A stretch of 64,000 nt of DNA. Origin: Prorocentrum cordatum (Eukaryota; Sar; Dinophyceae; Prorocentrales; Prorocentraceae). The stretch is taken from assembly GCA_963575745.1 (NCBI GenBank), contig CAUYUJ010017804.1, positions 758,839 to 822,838 of the forward strand, in the 5' to 3' direction. This document shows, piece by piece, positions 63,074 through 64,000 of the stretch; position 1 is the stretch's first letter, and each line of letters opens with the position of its first letter. The translations under genes were made by a program, and so were the position numbers. The notes beneath the pieces are model-generated. The model worked only from the letters and a program-made list of their open reading frames with translations, did no database searches and was not told where the DNA came from.

Positions 63074-63490
63074 CGAGAATCCTCCTCCTCTTCCTCCCCT
63101 CCTTCCTTCTCCTATTTCCCTTCCTCCTCCTCCCTCCTCTTTCCGCCTTTCCTCAATCCATTACCCGTTGCTCCTCTTTCATCCCTCCATCGAAGTTTTG
63201 CCTACTCCTCATCTTATTCATCCCTTTTGAACCTCATACACGCTATCCCTCTCCCCTTCTTATTTCCGCCCTCCTCTACTCTCCTCACCCTCCTCCTCCT
63301 CCTTCCTCCCTCCTCCTCCTACCATCCTACCCTCCTACTACTCCCGGCCCCTTTGCCTCCCTCCTCCCTCCTCCCTCCTCCCTCCTCCCTTCTACGTTCT
63401 CCCTTCTCCCTCCCCCTCCCCCGCCCCCCTCTCCATCCCCCCCCCTCCCCTTTCCCTTCCCCCTCCCCCTCCCCCTCCCTCCCCCAGCGT
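63074..63490. repeat. pyrimidine-rich flank of the element
   Basis: TCC/CTC-rich sequence starts immediately after the 3' LTR, so the element probably inserted into or beside a polypyrimidine tract. Confidence 0.8.
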
Positions 63491-64000
63491 CGGGGGGTCA
63501 GTTGCTGCTCTGCGGGGCACCGTATCCTGAAGCTCGGCCCTACGCCGCGGGGACATTGGCAATGCCATTAACGCTGCACGGCTTAGTGCCAGCATGCCGG
63601 CTCGTCTTGTTGGGTCCCGCCCCGCGGCACCTTGCCCCGGGCCGTGGCGCTCAGCTACGCGCGCGGCGCTGGAGCCACTTTGAGCTTTCAGGCGCGGGGA
63701 TCGTGCATTTGGTGGAGTGGAGGGGCCGTGTGGTCCGTATGTCTAATGGGGCGTTCGTGCCTACCCGTCCTAGGGTGCCAACCCAGCTGCACGTGTCAAG
63801 AAACTGATTGCTTTTCGTCCGGGAACCCTTGGTTTCTTCGCCCCTCGCGCTACGCGGTGACTTCCCGCAGCCGTTGAAGGAGCTGATGCGTTCAGGGTGC
63901 CCCAGGTTTCCCCTCAGGTGCATCTCGCGCCTGCGGGTTTCAGGGCTGGGTTTCTTGCGAGTGTTTCTTGCTGCCGCGCCCGCAGTGTATGGTTTGGCCG
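63491..64000. other. no feature recognised
   Basis: GC-rich sequence to the window edge without a supported gene or repeat. Confidence 0.35.

Noticed and set aside
62668-63807. 379-residue ORF in the 3' LTR and flank
   Set aside because: It starts inside the LTR, mirrors the fortuitous open frame of the 5' LTR and continues into pyrimidine-rich flank.

Overview
This window is eukaryotic nuclear DNA, GC-rich and dominated by repeats, most likely from a dinoflagellate (about 0.7 confidence). The reasons are two Ty1/copia-type retroelements with unusual Gag extensions of a kind I associate with dinoflagellates, a non-LTR retrotransposon relic of matching style, abundant TCC/GTC/ATC trinucleotide tracts, and an 11-base match to the 3' end of the dinoflagellate spliced leader inside both LTRs of the large element. 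Nothing resembles bacterial operons. A 100-base N run at 51,857-51,956 is an assembly gap.

Layout. 1-2,894 (minus): front half (Gag, protease, integrase) of a copia-like element running off the left edge, with one in-frame stop. 3,190-13,305: several copies of a GC-rich module carrying a perfect hairpin, embedded in TA microsatellites, plus a 1.35 kb polypyrimidine tract and a 3.3 kb tandem array. 13,736-16,000: a large foldback structure and an array of small hairpins. 18,071-19,273 (minus): the clearest host gene, an AIM24/TIGR00266-family protein with a C-terminal membrane segment. 20,906-27,425: about 26 units of a ~155-bp satellite, each holding a stem-loop. 24,968-26,126 and 30,235-31,240: two copies of a foldback element with minisatellite arms. 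32,208-34,830 (minus): broken coding sequence resembling a Gag-like protein. 35,338-35,916 (minus) and 40,528-41,142 (plus): unrecognised ORFs. 42,169-44,093 (minus): a LINE reverse-transcriptase pseudogene. 44,551-51,856: a tandem array of a 1,262-bp unit, ended by the gap. 51,957-63,073: a nearly complete ~11 kb Ty1/copia element.

The right-hand element is the best-resolved system. In order it encodes a PHD-like finger, a hydrophobic segment, a coiled coil, the Gag core, a CCCH finger, a CCHC knuckle, a degenerate protease (DSWA), a domain with cytosine-methyltransferase-like motifs, integrase (DD35E), reverse transcriptase (YVDD), RNase H and a long C-terminal extension. It has a tRNA-Met anticodon-arm-like primer site, a polypurine tract, a probable T-rich in-frame intron, one +1 frameshift and one nonsense codon. 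A ~25-bp GC-rich motif is scattered through it about 12 times in different reading frames.

The most general new signal is that the GGCC/CTTGGG-rich repeats, in at least three separate repeat families and both orientations, place their TGGG (or CCCA) motifs alternately 10 and 11 bases apart, that is, a 21-bp or ~10.5-bp helical phase. Large parts of the window hold no gene I can support.
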